This document shows, piece after piece, positions 31,160 through 43,462 of a stretch of DNA of 60,000 nucleotides; positions within the stretch are counted from its first letter, which is position 1; every line of letters starts with the position of its first letter. The position numbers were made by a program, and so were the translations under genes. The notes beneath the pieces are model-generated. The model made no database searches, was not told the DNA's origin, and worked only from the letters and a program-made list of their open reading frames with translations. The stretch lies in contig NC_087067.1 in assembly GCF_963678635.1 (NCBI RefSeq), positions 51,454,233 to 51,514,232 of the forward strand, given 5' to 3'. This stretch comes from Symsagittifera roscoffensis. Its lineage: Eukaryota > Xenacoelomorpha > Acoela > Convolutidae.

Positions 31160-32063
31160 TATTTATGTGAAAATGTCTGACAACCAGTTTTACAAGCAGT
31201 TCTCCTGGCAGCCAAAGGTAGTTTGGGTATGTTTTACGCTCGTCTACTAGCTTTACCCGCTCTCTTAGCCTCGGCAAAAGGATCGAAAAATTCTTCAAGC
31301 GAATTTTTTGGTTATGAGCAGGTGCATGAAATCTATGATGCGTTTAATTGATGGTTTGAACCTGGAAAATTGAATTTGCTCCGGGAAACGAAACCCAAAA
31401 AAAAAGTGGACAGAGCCAGTTTTTGACAGCAAAGCTGCAGACTTGATTTTAAAATTCGATTAAATGGACCTAAGAAGATTCAACGAGTTCCAAAATAGCT
31501 TTGGCTCGCAATGGTTGAACGTCGTTCCATGCAAAAACCTAAGGTTGAAACTATCAAACCATTAAATCAAAATCGCTGTTTTCGATTAGGCTCTAAAATT
31601 TGCGAACAGAGTATGCGGAAGAGACGTTAGCGAAGGTGGTTGCTACCGACTTTCTTTTCTCAAAAATGCAAGGGTATTCTCTAGGCATAGAAACCTGAAA
31701 GCCTTTATAAAGTAATGTTTATTCTCTACTCACATTCTTCCGTTTTAGAGCGATGACCCCTCTACATGACCGATCAGAAGCGACCAAATCGTTTGACGCT
31801 CGTTCCATGGGCTGCTGGTACGCAGTTAATGTAGGACCAATTTTTATCCTATTAAGACTGCCGCTGAAGTAGAGGAGCAAATAAATTTTAATTACAATGA
31901 CTTAGTAAATGATGGATATCTTTTTCAACCGATTAATTTTGAGATTCAGGGCTTTTTGAACAAGCTAAGTAAGAACCCAAGCATATGCACTGAGGAATCT
32001 AATGCATGCAGCTCTTTAAAACAGAGAGTCTCACTGGCAATACAGATTGCGACGGCCGATTGA
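31160..32063 (+). pseudogene. C-terminal remnant of a non-LTR-type reverse transcriptase polyprotein
   Basis: Broken frames give blocks typical of the C-terminal part of a widespread invertebrate RT polyprotein: EVHEIYDAFN-like, MDLRRFNEFQNSFGSQWLNV, VPCKNL, ALKFANRVCGRDVSE (the CxCG region), RSDQ and PWAAGTQL, and finally NDGYLFQPINFEIQG and SLKQRVSLAIQIATAD before a stop at 32061. There are several frameshifts and stops. The RT domain itself is not present here. The exact clade is not resolved. Confidence 0.6.
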
Positions 32064-33239
32064 ATACTCGGCAAAATAAATGACAAAATAACTTTCGACG
32101 AAAATTTGTTTGTAATACAATATAAATCTATAATTATTTATATAAATCGTCCACTTGAGTGTTATCATTGAAGGAACGTAACCCATATGGAGTTTTTTTT
32201 AAAGACATCAACACTAATCATCTCCTTTTTATCATAATCAATTTCATATCTGGATAAATCCAAGGGTTTTGACTGGAATATGTGATGCAGGGACCCCTGA
32301 CTGTAACCTGTGTTACTCTGATACGTTTGACCTTCTGTTTATCTACTTAAAAGCGTGAAAATTCTTGGATAACTTTGAAATTGTTTTTATCTAAGTATAT
32401 AAAAAACCCAAACTTCAGCACCACTTGCTGCTGCAGCAACTAAGACTTTTTAATGTCCCAATGAATGATTTTAAGCTTCTAAACATAAATTGTTTAAACT
32501 GAGTGGACACTTTTCAAATTAGAACAGTTACTGAATCTAGAGGAAAAATAAAAGTTAGTTATGCAACTTGTAAAATAATTTACGTCAAATAACTAATAAA
32601 AAAAACTCTGGAGCATAGTTCGCAATATTCAGCTGTCGACTAATAGATGGAGTGAAAACATTGATTAAGAATATGTGTTAGAAATTGAGGAAAATGAATT
32701 GGGTTACTTGTGTGGACTCAAATTAGGTCATCAGTAAAAGCTTCTATTAACAGGTAGTCCATAATTCACAGCTCAATTTTTATGTCACTTGGACGTTGGG
32801 CACTCTAATTCTTTCAAATTTCAATTTAAAAACATGCTCAGCAAAATACTAAATTTAAATTTGCTTGGGATAAGCTTTGTACACATGTAAAAATCAGTTC
32901 TTGCATTAACACAATCCGAATCTGGGTTTTATTTACGACTTTATCGACTACGTTAAAAATGTAAGCTAAACAAAGGTTTTCGCACATTTTTAGGTCATCT
33001 TCAGGTTTACAAGTCTTCCTAACATTCAAAAAACCTGTTTGAAATTAGATTATCGGAGATCGTAACCAATGATGAACACATGATTCAAAAAAACAGTTTA
33101 TCTAACTTATTTCATACAATAAATTTAAAGTATTCACTACGAAACTTTCTGAGAGTTTTGGTCTTTTTTTATTAAATATCTCAATTTAAAAAATTCGACA
33201 TGAAATTTAAGCTTCAGTTTCAAAAATATAGCTTCAATG
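32064..33239 (-). repeat. Penelope-like 3' noncoding region with a hammerhead-like segment
   Basis: AT-rich sequence after the endonuclease end. At about 32975-33012 the sense strand reads CCTGAAGATGACC..., then GTGCGAAAACC, reminiscent of the CUGAUGA...GAAA core of hammerhead ribozymes known in Penelope-like elements, but not an exact core. The inverted copy at 48055-48090 has the same segment. Confidence 0.4.
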
Positions 33240-33495
33240 TAAGTTAACTGCATCTTGATTTGTCTCGCATGTTAATTCGTGGCTTCTCCTTCCTCATATG
33301 TAGAGCTTCTAACGTTTATAACTTAATATTGATGTGCTTTTGGTCTGGTCAATGATCTTCCATTTTAATTCTGACGCCAAACCATCGCCTCAACACTATT
33401 ACAGGCGTTGCCCGCTAGAAGTATCCAATTTACGTCGCTCCCCAACCCTATCGGTAAAATGTTCGATGTCTTGACCGACATAGATGGAAGTAGTA
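33240..33495 (-). pseudogene. Penelope-like element, GIY-YIG endonuclease end, 5'-truncated
   Basis: On the minus strand broken frames give VGQDIEHFTDRVGERRKLD, then GDGLASELKWKIIDQTKST and LYI-GRRSH, the pattern of the C-terminal GIY-YIG endonuclease of Penelope-like elements. Homology to the longer copy at 46860-47830 stops at about 33495, consistent with 5' truncation. The 3' noncoding part continues to about 32.1 kb and includes 32908-33045, a piece also found at 43149-43283. Confidence 0.65.
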
Positions 33496-34057
33496 GATGT
33501 TGGAGGTTAAGTCGGGGGAGGTGGGAGACCCCATGTTTTAAGATAGGGAATAGAGCATCCGGTCTCCCAGCAATGTATTAAGATAGGGTATAGAGTTTAC
33601 AATGTATTAAGATAGGGAATAAGGATAGTAAGGTTTCATGGTTTGTGTGATGGTAAAATAATGGGAAGAAAAACGATTTTTTTTTTGGTTTTTGTTGGGA
33701 AAAATCTATTTTTTTCGCAAAAGTTTTGATGCGCGTTATCTAGTTAGTAATGATTATTGTTTAATTAGGTGTGGGTTGTGGAATTAAGGTTATGTATTTA
33801 GTTTTTTGGTACATGGTAAGTCAATGGTAAGAGTTTTTGTACAAAAATTTGCAGTTTTTGTCACATTATTTTTATTGTGTGAAACCTATTGAAACTTGGA
33901 AAACGTCAAAATTTTGAGAAAAAAAAATTAAATTTCGCAAAAATATATAAATCACTGCATTGTATAACAAGTGTACCGCAAAATTTTACATTTTAATATC
34001 ATAAAACCAATATAACACGACATTATGAATAAATTTACTACACCAAATCAGTTTTTA
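33496..34057. other. low-complexity spacer
   Basis: AT-rich sequence with three or four near-copies of AAGATAGGGAATAGAG or ATTAAGATAGGG at about 33539-33625. No coding potential is seen. It separates the Penelope remnant from the polymerase fragment, and is repeated at 40482-41043. Confidence 0.5.
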
Positions 34058-34935
34058 TCAGTTCAATGGTTTTGTATGATATCCATCATCTTGTACTTGT
34101 CTTCTTGGATAAAAATAGCTTAGTCCTTTCTTTGGCTGTTCATATGTAGCCACCATATGATTTATAGTTCTGAATCCTCTGTTAGTAGATGTAAGGTTAA
34201 ATACTTCAAAAAGCAATCTCCTGTATTTTGACATGGGACCGTCTGTAGAGTCTTCTAGAACCCGTTTATTTAATCTTTTACTGCTAAATTTGAACTTATC
34301 GGACTTGTTGTCATAGCAGCAATATGTCTTGCTACACAAACATAGCATCTCTGTACATCTAAATTATGCTTTAAAAAGACCCGGCTCCCACTTATCATGC
34401 TTTTTATGCGTACTGCAACACGTTCGAGGGAAGAAATTAGATTTTTTATCCGCCTTGAAAGAGTCTCTACAGTCAATTTCCCTCATTTTTTTCCCAAGCA
34501 GCTCTCCTATCTGGTTGGATACAGTCGTATAAAATCTCTTCCACAAGAGCTAAGTAGAACGGGCCTGTGTCCACATCTAACTCTTCAAATTTGTATACAT
34601 CGCAGAACTTGTCAAAGAAATTATAGTAGAGTTCCAACATTCTCAGTTTCGCATACTGCAGTATGAAAAACCCAACGATGATGGGATCTCTATGTTCAAT
34701 GGTTGATTTCAACAACTCCACGTCATACAAGTTTTTTCAACTGTATTCAATCTTTTGAACAATGGTTCATTGATTGCCTCAGGAGTTTTTTCATCGTTCA
34801 GAAATTTTGTGATTGTATGTCTCGATCTATCGATGATCTGATATCCATACGAGGAATTACCCAAATTTTTCATTGTTTCTGCTACAACTCCTGATAAACA
34901 GTTTTCATCTCCTTCTCTTCTAGCATCAACCACTG
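34058..34935 (-). pseudogene. Polinton/Maverick-type DNA polymerase B, C-terminal fragment, cut by the duplication
   Basis: The minus strand gives, across frameshifts, MKNLGNSSYGYQIIDRSRH (polB motif B with NSxYG), IVGFFILQYAKLRMLELYYN, then VDTGPFYLAL where family B motif C would read DTDS, then SNFFPRTCCSTHKKHDKWEP, LCLCSKTYCCYD and a C-terminal GLSYFYPRR. The reading frame slips in an A-run near 34725. The motif C change (DTD to DTG) and the frameshifts mean it is dead. Protein-primed family B polymerases of this kind are typical of Polintons. Confidence 0.72.
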
Positions 34936-37408
34936 ATTGGTACCAAGATCAACTCGATATGATCAGTAGTTCCAAAGTTATTAACCAAAACGTCTTTTTT
35001 CCGAACTCAAAAAATTTTCTCTCTTATAGGTTCCGCCTAACTTTTTCCGCAAATCTGGTCCTTTCGACCTAAAAACTATTGATCTGAGCTCAGAAGGCCT
35101 ATACTCTTCTAGTTCAATGCAAAAGACCCGATCTAAAACGCTATTGTAGAGAAAATTTGCGAAAAACTATGCTACCTGGACCCCTCCGGATTGATGAATC
35201 CACCAAATCAAACACGTTATGTTCGATTTCTCTGCAACCCGGAAGGCTTTCGGGTAGCGGATTTTAAGACTTGTAGATTCACTAGTGGACGTTGTCCAAA
35301 CAACTATTTTTACTGTCCTGACTCAAAAATTTCAAAAAATTTTCTGATTTTTTAGCGTTTCTTACTATCAAAAATGGGAAAATTTGGTTTTTTGTACCAA
35401 CTAGTTCCAACCACTTCCGAACTAAAGTTAACCGGTTCTGCTGATTACAGTAGTGCAGTTACGATGTAACACACTAACTTAGCGCTTTTTTCCGTTTCAA
35501 AAAATATCGATATCTCAAAAATCGCGACTTGTGGGGGAATCAAAATATCGCAATTTTGACCCTAAAAACCGGTCAGTTCTCGTTGTTTTTGTCTGAAAAT
35601 CGATATAAGACTATTAATATAGGCTATATAAGTAATAATATTAGGAATACTATACCCCTCCGGGTTTGTTTAATCTCCGAATTAAGGTGCTTAACTCGGA
35701 TATTCGCAGTTCGGTGAAGGGTCACTACAGTGCAGCACTGTCGAGCCCCCCACAGATTACTATCCTACTTTTTGTACCAAAAGGGATACAAAACTTGTTA
35801 ACGATACCCAACAGTCGATTGTAGTTGTCGTTGAGCCTCTTCCTGTTGTTCCCTGTACTGCTTGCCGGATCGGTCTTCACCCCGGACCCTTCCGAATTGA
35901 GCGCAAATCAGCTGACCCTTCCGGATTGGGCGCAATTTATCATTAACGTGCTTAAATGCTCAAATAACCCTACAGTACAAGCCTCACAAACGGGCCACAA
36001 AATTGATCGTAACGATCCTGACTGATATAAATGCCTGTAACAACAATATATCTATCAACAACAAACGGGGGGGTTGAATCACATCTTGTCTGGGGGGATG
36101 ATTTCTACTGATTTTTTTACTTTTTTTACTGTTTTTGGTTTTTTCGGTTATTTTTTATGTTTTTTGTTTTTCTTGGGTACTATACTACTTTTTGTTTGGT
36201 TTTGCTTATATCTTTAAGTGTTTTTGGTCACAAACCACTCAGGGGATGAGGAGACGGCCGATCCCCCCACCCTTCCTGGTTCGTGAATTTTCGGTCTTAA
36301 CTAGGTTAAAAAACTATTCACGGCAATTCGGAAGGCCTCCGCGTTCCGAACTACCCTTCCGCCCCGGCGGTTTAGGCCTATTAAGGGCGTTAATGTGAGC
36401 ATCCGCTCGGCGCGGAGTGCTCGTTAACGGTTCTGCCGGTCATGATGTTAAAAAAGAATAACACCCAGGAGCGCCATAAAAACATACATGTAACATTCGC
36501 CCGGAAGATACATATCGACGGATAACAAAACTAAGTCTTAAGACGACTGGCTAGCGTCTAAACAGAGCTTTGCATGTTTTTCACCGTCTCTACCAAGCCA
36601 GTACTTTTCGGTGGTCTTTCTTACATCAGGCTGACAAAAACGTTACTGTTCTCCGGCTTCGACCAGAACGCTCAAATTAACTGAATTACATGCAAAGTTA
36701 GTGAGCTCATGGCTGGGTCTCAGTATCCCCAGACCACGAGGTCACTCCTAAAAACAGGGCTACTACTTATCATATTACTATTGTTTTTGTTCAGTAGATA
36801 AAAATCATCATCTCCATCGAAGATGGATCAACCCTTTCCCCCAACTCCTAGCACCTCATCCTTGTCAAAACTAATCAAAATATCAGTTAAATTCAAGTCA
36901 GGACATGACAGGATGCTAAAATTCAATACAAGTTCATAAAAGTTCCCGTCCCGAGACCCTTCCGGATTCTTGAATCCGGCGAATCAAGCTCCTTAACCTC
37001 AGGTTCACGCTAACTCGGAGGGCTGGTTTTTACCCTTCACCGTTGTTCGCAACGGCCTTGCAACTATTGTAACAGCACAATAGTTGCAACTCGGAACGTC
37101 CTCTGCTGTTCGGTAGTTCGTTGTTGTTTTTTAGTCTCGATTTTCGTACTGTTCGTAATCGCAGATAAAGTTGTTCTCTTTCTTTCTGCTATTTTAGCTA
37201 AAATGGCCGTCTCTGACGTTTCTCAGAAATATGACGTCATAATTCGAATTTTTAAAAATTAGAATTCCAGAATCTTCTAGCCTTCACCGTTTGGCTAATC
37301 GTTCAAATAATGTCCTTATCCGTTCTAAATCGCCAATTCGGAAGGCTTGCTGCTAAAATACCGAATTCTGCAGAGACTGCATTTTGGCCATTCTGGTCGA
37401 ATGTCACA
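34936..37408 (-). mobile_element. duplicated fragment of the gypsy leader plus 5' LTR
   Basis: Leader sequence (34936-36488) and a complete third LTR (36489-37408) were copied by the tandem duplication, not by transposition: the flanks on the LTR's outer side are the same as at 30423. It contains no coding sequence of the element. Confidence 0.9.
36489..37408 (-). repeat. third LTR copy, in the duplicated unit
   Basis: It shares both diagnostic bases with the 5' LTR (29503-30422) against the 3' LTR, as expected if it arose by duplication of the 5' end after insertion. Confidence 0.93.
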
Positions 37409-38145
37409 CTTTCTGGGGTGAACTCGTACTGGCTTGAGGAGTTTGGTGGTGCGCCGTTGGACCTGCTGAGCTCGGGTGATTGTTCCTTGCTTTCGATTTC
37501 TATAGAACAAAATTAAAATTTTAAGTTTATTTAACTGTATTTGTTGATATATAAAATTTCCATTAACCGCTTATTATGGGTTAGTTCAGTCCCCTATAGT
37601 CCATTCAAAATCCCTTTTTTACCCTTACTGCTGTTTTTTGAGATTTTTTACTAAGTTGACACTATTCAAACGGCCAGAGTCAAAAATTAGCATCATCTGG
37701 TATAGAGGATGGAAAATTAACCGACGACCACAAGGTTGTACTCAGGAACCTCAAAACTTTCTGAAATCAAAACAAACTTGCGGCCTGGGATTGAACAAGG
37801 AAAAGCGCGAAATTTATTTTTCGGGACCGACGAGTACAGAAAACAATTCATTTATAACTCAATTTCGAAAAATATGCCCACTAAAATATTAACAAAAGAA
37901 GAACTTTTTATAATAGGATCACAATTGGCGAACTTGTCGAAAAGAATTGCTCGACGAAAAAATAAAAGAGCTTGATAAAATCTCTGTGTCATTTACGAAC
38001 AAGACGCTCATAATGAATTTTACATTCTGAAAATTTGTTTTAGCATATCAAAACTCCTATATTTCTCTGCGTAGCCTTTGTTTTTTGCAAACTAATTTTT
38101 TGGAACGCTTAGGCAAATTACTAAGACACACGTTAAGCATTGTGA

Positions 38146-39049
38146 TATTTATGTGAAAATGTCTGACAACCAGTTTTACAAGCAGTTCTCCTGGCAGCCA
38201 AAGGTAGTTTGGGTATGTTTTACGCTCGTCTACTAGCTTTACCCGCTCTCTTAGCCTCGGCAAAAGGATCGAAAAATTCTTCAAGCGAATTTTTTGGTTA
38301 TGAGCAGGTGCATGAAATCTATGATGCGTTTAATTGATGGTTTGAACCTGGAAAATTGAATTTGCTCCGGGAAACGAAACCCAAAAAAAAAGTGGACAGA
38401 GCCAGTTTTTGACAGCAAAGCTGCAGACTTGATTTTAAAATTCGATTAAATGGACCTAAGAAGATTCAACGAGTTCCAAAATAGCTTTGGCTCGCAATGG
38501 TTGAACGTCGTTCCATGCAAAAACCTAAGGTTGAAACTATCAAACCATTAAATCAAAATCGCTGTTTTCGATTAGGCTCTAAAATTTGCGAACAGAGTAT
38601 GCGGAAGAGACGTTAGCGAAGGTGGTTGCTACCGACTTTCTTTTCTCAAAAATGCAAGGGTATTCTCTAGGCATAGAAACCTGAAAGCCTTTATAAAGTA
38701 ATGTTTATTCTCTACTCACATTCTTCCGTTTTAGAGCGATGACCCCTCTACATGACCGATCAGAAGCGACCAAATCGTTTGACGCTCGTTCCATGGGCTG
38801 CTGGTACGCAGTTAATGTAGGACCAATTTTTATCCTATTAAGACTGCCGCTGAAGTAGAGGAGCAAATAAATTTTAATTACAATGACTTAGTAAATGATG
38901 GATATCTTTTTCAACCGATTAATTTTGAGATTCAGGGCTTTTTGAACAAGCTAAGTAAGAACCCAAGCATATGCACTGAGGAATCTAATGCATGCAGCTC
39001 TTTAAAACAGAGAGTCTCACTGGCAATACAGATTGCGACGGCCGATTGA
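38146..39049 (+). pseudogene. duplicate of the RT C-terminal remnant
   Basis: Copy of 31160-32063 in the second unit of the tandem duplication, with the same frameshifts. Confidence 0.6.
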
Positions 39050-40225
39050 ATACTCGGCAAAATAAATGACAAAATAACTTTCGACGAAAATTTGTTTGTA
39101 ATACAATATAAATCTATAATTATTTATATAAATCGTCCACTTGAGTGTTATCATTGAAGGAACGTAACCCATATGGAGTTTTTTTTAAAGACATCAACAC
39201 TAATCATCTCCTTTTTATCATAATCAATTTCATATCTGGATAAATCCAAGGGTTTTGACTGGAATATGTGATGCAGGGACCCCTGACTGTAACCTGTGTT
39301 ACTCTGATACGTTTGACCTTCTGTTTATCTACTTAAAAGCGTGAAAATTCTTGGATAACTTTGAAATTGTTTTTATCTAAGTATATAAAAAACCCAAACT
39401 TCAGCACCACTTGCTGCTGCAGCAACTAAGACTTTTTAATGTCCCAATGAATGATTTTAAGCTTCTAAACATAAATTGTTTAAACTGAGTGGACACTTTT
39501 CAAATTAGAACAGTTACTGAATCTAGAGGAAAAATAAAAGTTAGTTATGCAACTTGTAAAATAATTTACGTCAAATAACTAATAAAAAAAACTCTGGAGC
39601 ATAGTTCGCAATATTCAGCTGTCGACTAATAGATGGAGTGAAAACATTGATTAAGAATATGTGTTAGAAATTGAGGAAAATGAATTGGGTTACTTGTGTG
39701 GACTCAAATTAGGTCATCAGTAAAAGCTTCTATTAACAGGTAGTCCATAATTCACAGCTCAATTTTTATGTCACTTGGACGTTGGGCACTCTAATTCTTT
39801 CAAATTTCAATTTAAAAACATGCTCAGCAAAATACTAAATTTAAATTTGCTTGGGATAAGCTTTGTACACATGTAAAAATCAGTTCTTGCATTAACACAA
39901 TCCGAATCTGGGTTTTATTTACGACTTTATCGACTACGTTAAAAATGTAAGCTAAACAAAGGTTTTCGCACATTTTTAGGTCATCTTCAGGTTTACAAGT
40001 CTTCCTAACATTCAAAAAACCTGTTTGAAATTAGATTATCGGAGATCGTAACCAATGATGAACACATGATTCAAAAAAACAGTTTATCTAACTTATTTCA
40101 TACAATAAATTTAAAGTATTCACTACGAAACTTTCTGAGAGTTTTGGTCTTTTTTTATTAAATATCTCAATTTAAAAAATTCGACATGAAATTTAAGCTT
40201 CAGTTTCAAAAATATAGCTTCAATG
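39050..40225 (-). repeat. duplicate of the Penelope-like 3' noncoding region
   Basis: Copy of 32064-33239 in the second duplication unit. Confidence 0.4.
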
Positions 40226-40481
40226 TAAGTTAACTGCATCTTGATTTGTCTCGCATGTTAATTCGTGGCTTCTCCTTCCTCATATGTAGAGCTTCTAACG
40301 TTTATAACTTAATATTGATGTGCTTTTGGTCTGGTCAATGATCTTCCATTTTAATTCTGACGCCAAACCATCGCCTCAACACTATTACAGGCGTTGCCCG
40401 CTAGAAGTATCCAATTTACGTCGCTCCCCAACCCTATCGGTAAAATGTTCGATGTCTTGACCGACATAGATGGAAGTAGTA
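40226..40481 (-). pseudogene. duplicate of the Penelope-like endonuclease remnant
   Basis: Copy of 33240-33495 in the second duplication unit. Confidence 0.65.
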
Positions 40482-41043
40482 GATGTTGGAGGTTAAGTCG
40501 GGGGAGGTGGGAGACCCCATGTTTTAAGATAGGGAATAGAGCATCCGGTCTCCCAGCAATGTATTAAGATAGGGTATAGAGTTTACAATGTATTAAGATA
40601 GGGAATAAGGATAGTAAGGTTTCATGGTTTGTGTGATGGTAAAATAATGGGAAGAAAAACGATTTTTTTTTTGGTTTTTGTTGGGAAAAATCTATTTTTT
40701 TCGCAAAAGTTTTGATGCGCGTTATCTAGTTAGTAATGATTATTGTTTAATTAGGTGTGGGTTGTGGAATTAAGGTTATGTATTTAGTTTTTTGGTACAT
40801 GGTAAGTCAATGGTAAGAGTTTTTGTACAAAAATTTGCAGTTTTTGTCACATTATTTTTATTGTGTGAAACCTATTGAAACTTGGAAAACGTCAAAATTT
40901 TGAGAAAAAAAAATTAAATTTCGCAAAAATATATAAATCACTGCATTGTATAACAAGTGTACCGCAAAATTTTACATTTTAATATCATAAAACCAATATA
41001 ACACGACATTATGAATAAATTTACTACACCAAATCAGTTTTTA

Positions 41044-42470
41044 TCAGTTCAATGGTTTTGTATGATATCCATCATCTTGTACTTGTCTTCTTGGATAAAA
41101 ATAGCTTAGTCCTTTCTTTGGCTGTTCATATGTAGCCACCATATGATTTATAGTTCTGAATCCTCTGTTAGTAGATGTAAGGTTAAATACTTCAAAAAGC
41201 AATCTCCTGTATTTTGACATGGGACCGTCTGTAGAGTCTTCTAGAACCCGTTTATTTAATCTTTTACTGCTAAATTTGAACTTATCGGACTTGTTGTCAT
41301 AGCAGCAATATGTCTTGCTACACAAACATAGCATCTCTGTACATCTAAATTATGCTTTAAAAAGACCCGGCTCCCACTTATCATGCTTTTTATGCGTACT
41401 GCAACACGTTCGAGGGAAGAAATTAGATTTTTTATCCGCCTTGAAAGAGTCTCTACAGTCAATTTCCCTCATTTTTTTCCCAAGCAGCTCTCCTATCTGG
41501 TTGGATACAGTCGTATAAAATCTCTTCCACAAGAGCTAAGTAGAACGGGCCTGTGTCCACATCTAACTCTTCAAATTTGTATACATCGCAGAACTTGTCA
41601 AAGAAATTATAGTAGAGTTCCAACATTCTCAGTTTCGCATACTGCAGTATGAAAAACCCAACGATGATGGGATCTCTATGTTCAATGGTTGATTTCAACA
41701 ACTCCACGTCATACAAGTTTTTTCAACTGTATTCAATCTTTTGAACAATGGTTCATTGATTGCCTCAGGAGTTTTTTCATCGTTCAGAAATTTTGTGATT
41801 GTATGTCTCGATCTATCGATGATCTGATATCCATACGAGGAATTACCCAAATTTTTCATTGTTTCTGCTACAACTCCTGATAAACAGTTTTCATCTCCTT
41901 CTCTTCTAGCATCAACCACTGATTGAACGAAATAATTGAATTATTTGCGTGGAGTATACTGAACAAAACGGTAAACTTTTGTGCATTGCAAGCCGAGTTC
42001 CAAATAAAAGTTGAACAGAAGAGTTATCACGTTCCATTTTCTAGCTTGAAACTGAAAATCAGAATTCCCTGAGGATGCTTTAACATTTCGTTCTCGATTG
42101 CATAGTTTTTCATGTAGTCTCCAATATAATTTCTTCCAACTTCAATGTTTTTGAAAATTGGAGGAAAAGTGGCAAATTTTGATTTTAGCTCATCTGGAAC
42201 AACTAAATCGCACTGAACGTAGCCAAAAAGATATCCCTTTTTATATTTGCTAGAAGGGAGTCTGTAGAAAGAGATCTTTTATAGAGAATGAGTGTTCTGA
42301 CGTGGTTTTCGATTTTGTCGTTGTTTTTGAAACTTTCCCAGCAGTCACACTCCCACATTTCTTCAACTTTGTATCCTTTCTCTTTTATGTATTCCCGTCT
42401 CATATCATCCATCTCTCTCTTCTTTTTACCTCGTTCAATGTCTTGATCTGTTAAGAGAATTGAATATGGC
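41044..42470 (-). pseudogene. Polinton/Maverick-type DNA polymerase B fragment, longer copy
   Basis: It has the same content as 34058-34935, but continues upstream in the original flank: GYVQCDLVVPDELKSKF, MKNYAIENEMLKHPQ (41990-42240) and ERGKKKREMDDMRREY with EEMWECDCWESFKNNDK (42300-42450). The frames are interrupted, for instance near 42030 and 42235. It meets a plus-strand gypsy remnant at about 42490-42525. Confidence 0.72.
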
Positions 42471-42524
42471 ACTGTGATATCATCGGAGGCAAATGAGAAC
42501 GGTTTGGAACTTCTGAACAAAAAT

Positions 42525-43148
42525 TTCCTGGAAGGCGGCCCTACAGAAGTATTTCGATGAAACCATGCGTACTCCCTCAAAGGTGATGGCGTACATAGCC
42601 AACCCCTGTGTCAAGACTGATTTGCAAGTGAGACTTGTATAGTCCCTTTTTATTGAGATAAGGAAATGGGAGTACGAAGCCACCATTGAGACGAAGGCCA
42701 GAGAACAGCAGTTAGAACTGATGGGAGCTCTAAAGGTGGTGATCGCCAGGGACGATTCCGCGATAGCATGGGAAAAAAGGAAAAATGCACTTTGCTTCGT
42801 GAACTTCGTGGTGGATGGTATCCCCACTCCGGTGCTAGAAGAAAGCGTGTAGGCGATCAGACATAGGTCGACGAACCGTGAAGAAGTTTTGTTGAGAGCC
42901 TTGTTGGAACTCTACCAGGACATGTCACTGCGGATCACGACAAAGGAGTTAAACGACCTTGATAGCTACCGGAGATTGGAGGCATTCAGGAGTTGCTCTA
43001 ACAAATAACTGACGAGAGAATTGCTGCAAAGAGTTAAAAGTCTGAAAGTCTGAAGTCACTAAAGTCAGCTCAAATACGCGATGTTAGTGATGCAGAAATC
43101 CTTCCAGTATGTGCCAGGAGTTCCGGGAATGGCTTATAATTCATTCGT
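42525..43148 (+). pseudogene. ORF3 remnant, middle part
   Basis: The translation SWKAALQKYFDETMRTPSK aligns with SLPWKAVVLRYFEEEMRTTP of the intact ORF3. ALKVVIARDDSAIAWEKRKN and ALCFVNFVVDGIPTPVL align with its NLRDLIVQEG...ALCFIRFLIEQISVPAI, and VPGVPGMAYNSFV with its SGIIGMAYNPFL. In-frame stops occur near 42640, 42850 and 43010. Confidence 0.75.
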
Positions 43149-43283
43149 CAACACAATCCGAATCTGGGTTTTATTTAAGACTTTGTCGACTACGTTAAAA
43201 ATGTAAGCTAAACAAAGGTTTTCGCACATTTATAGGTCTTCTCAGAATTACAAGTCTTCCTAAAATTCAAAAACCTTGTTTGA
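43149..43283 (-). repeat. Penelope-like fragment wedged into the ORF3 remnant
   Basis: About 135 bp closely matching 32908-33045, in the same orientation as that copy. It bridges two ORF3 pieces that are about 580 codons apart in the intact element, so a deletion was filled or replaced here. Confidence 0.7.
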
Positions 43284-43462
43284 ATAGCTTCTGCAGGAAT
43301 CGAGAGCAGAAATTAAACAAAGATTTACTGCTCTGCTGCAAACAGGGATTGCTGGAACAAGAACGTTGGGGCACGGCACGCAACTCTGCTGACAAGCTGC
43401 AGAAAGTCCTGGAAGACAGCGAGCTGGATGAACTAGAACAAGAAGCATGGATTGAGAGTTGA
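43284..43462 (+). pseudogene. ORF3 remnant, C-terminal tail
   Basis: NSFCRNREQKLNKDLLLCCK and the following ERWGTARNS aligns with the intact ORF3 end (NSFCRNRESNVDPLPCCKQ, CWRTASNS), followed by an acidic tail and a stop at about 43460. Confidence 0.75.

Larger units (their letters stand above)
27951..34935. repeat. tandem duplication, unit 1 (6,985-bp period)
   Basis: Every landmark here recurs 6,985-6,986 bp further right. It starts inside the gypsy leader and ends inside a DNA polymerase B fragment. The breakpoints share ATTG microhomology (27951-27954 and 34936-34939). By eye the copies differ by a few substitutions (for example TTGTT/TCATT at about 28950 and T/C at about 28995) and one T in a T-run (about 28396). 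Confidence 0.92.
34936..41925. repeat. tandem duplication, unit 2
   Basis: This copy of 27951-34935 directly follows it. Its right end continues into polB sequence absent from unit 1 (41926-42470), so 41926 onward is the original flank and the junction at 34935/34936 is the new one. Near-identity means a recent event or an assembly of two haplotypes. Confidence 0.9.

Noticed and set aside
31071-31298. Minus-strand ORF resembling a BEL/Pao integrase zinc region
   Set aside because: It is antisense to the better-supported plus-strand RT polyprotein remnant and lacks the HHCC pattern.
33539-33625. CRISPR-like repeats (AAGATAGGGAATAGAG)
   Set aside because: Only a few imperfect copies with irregular spacing, in animal DNA.
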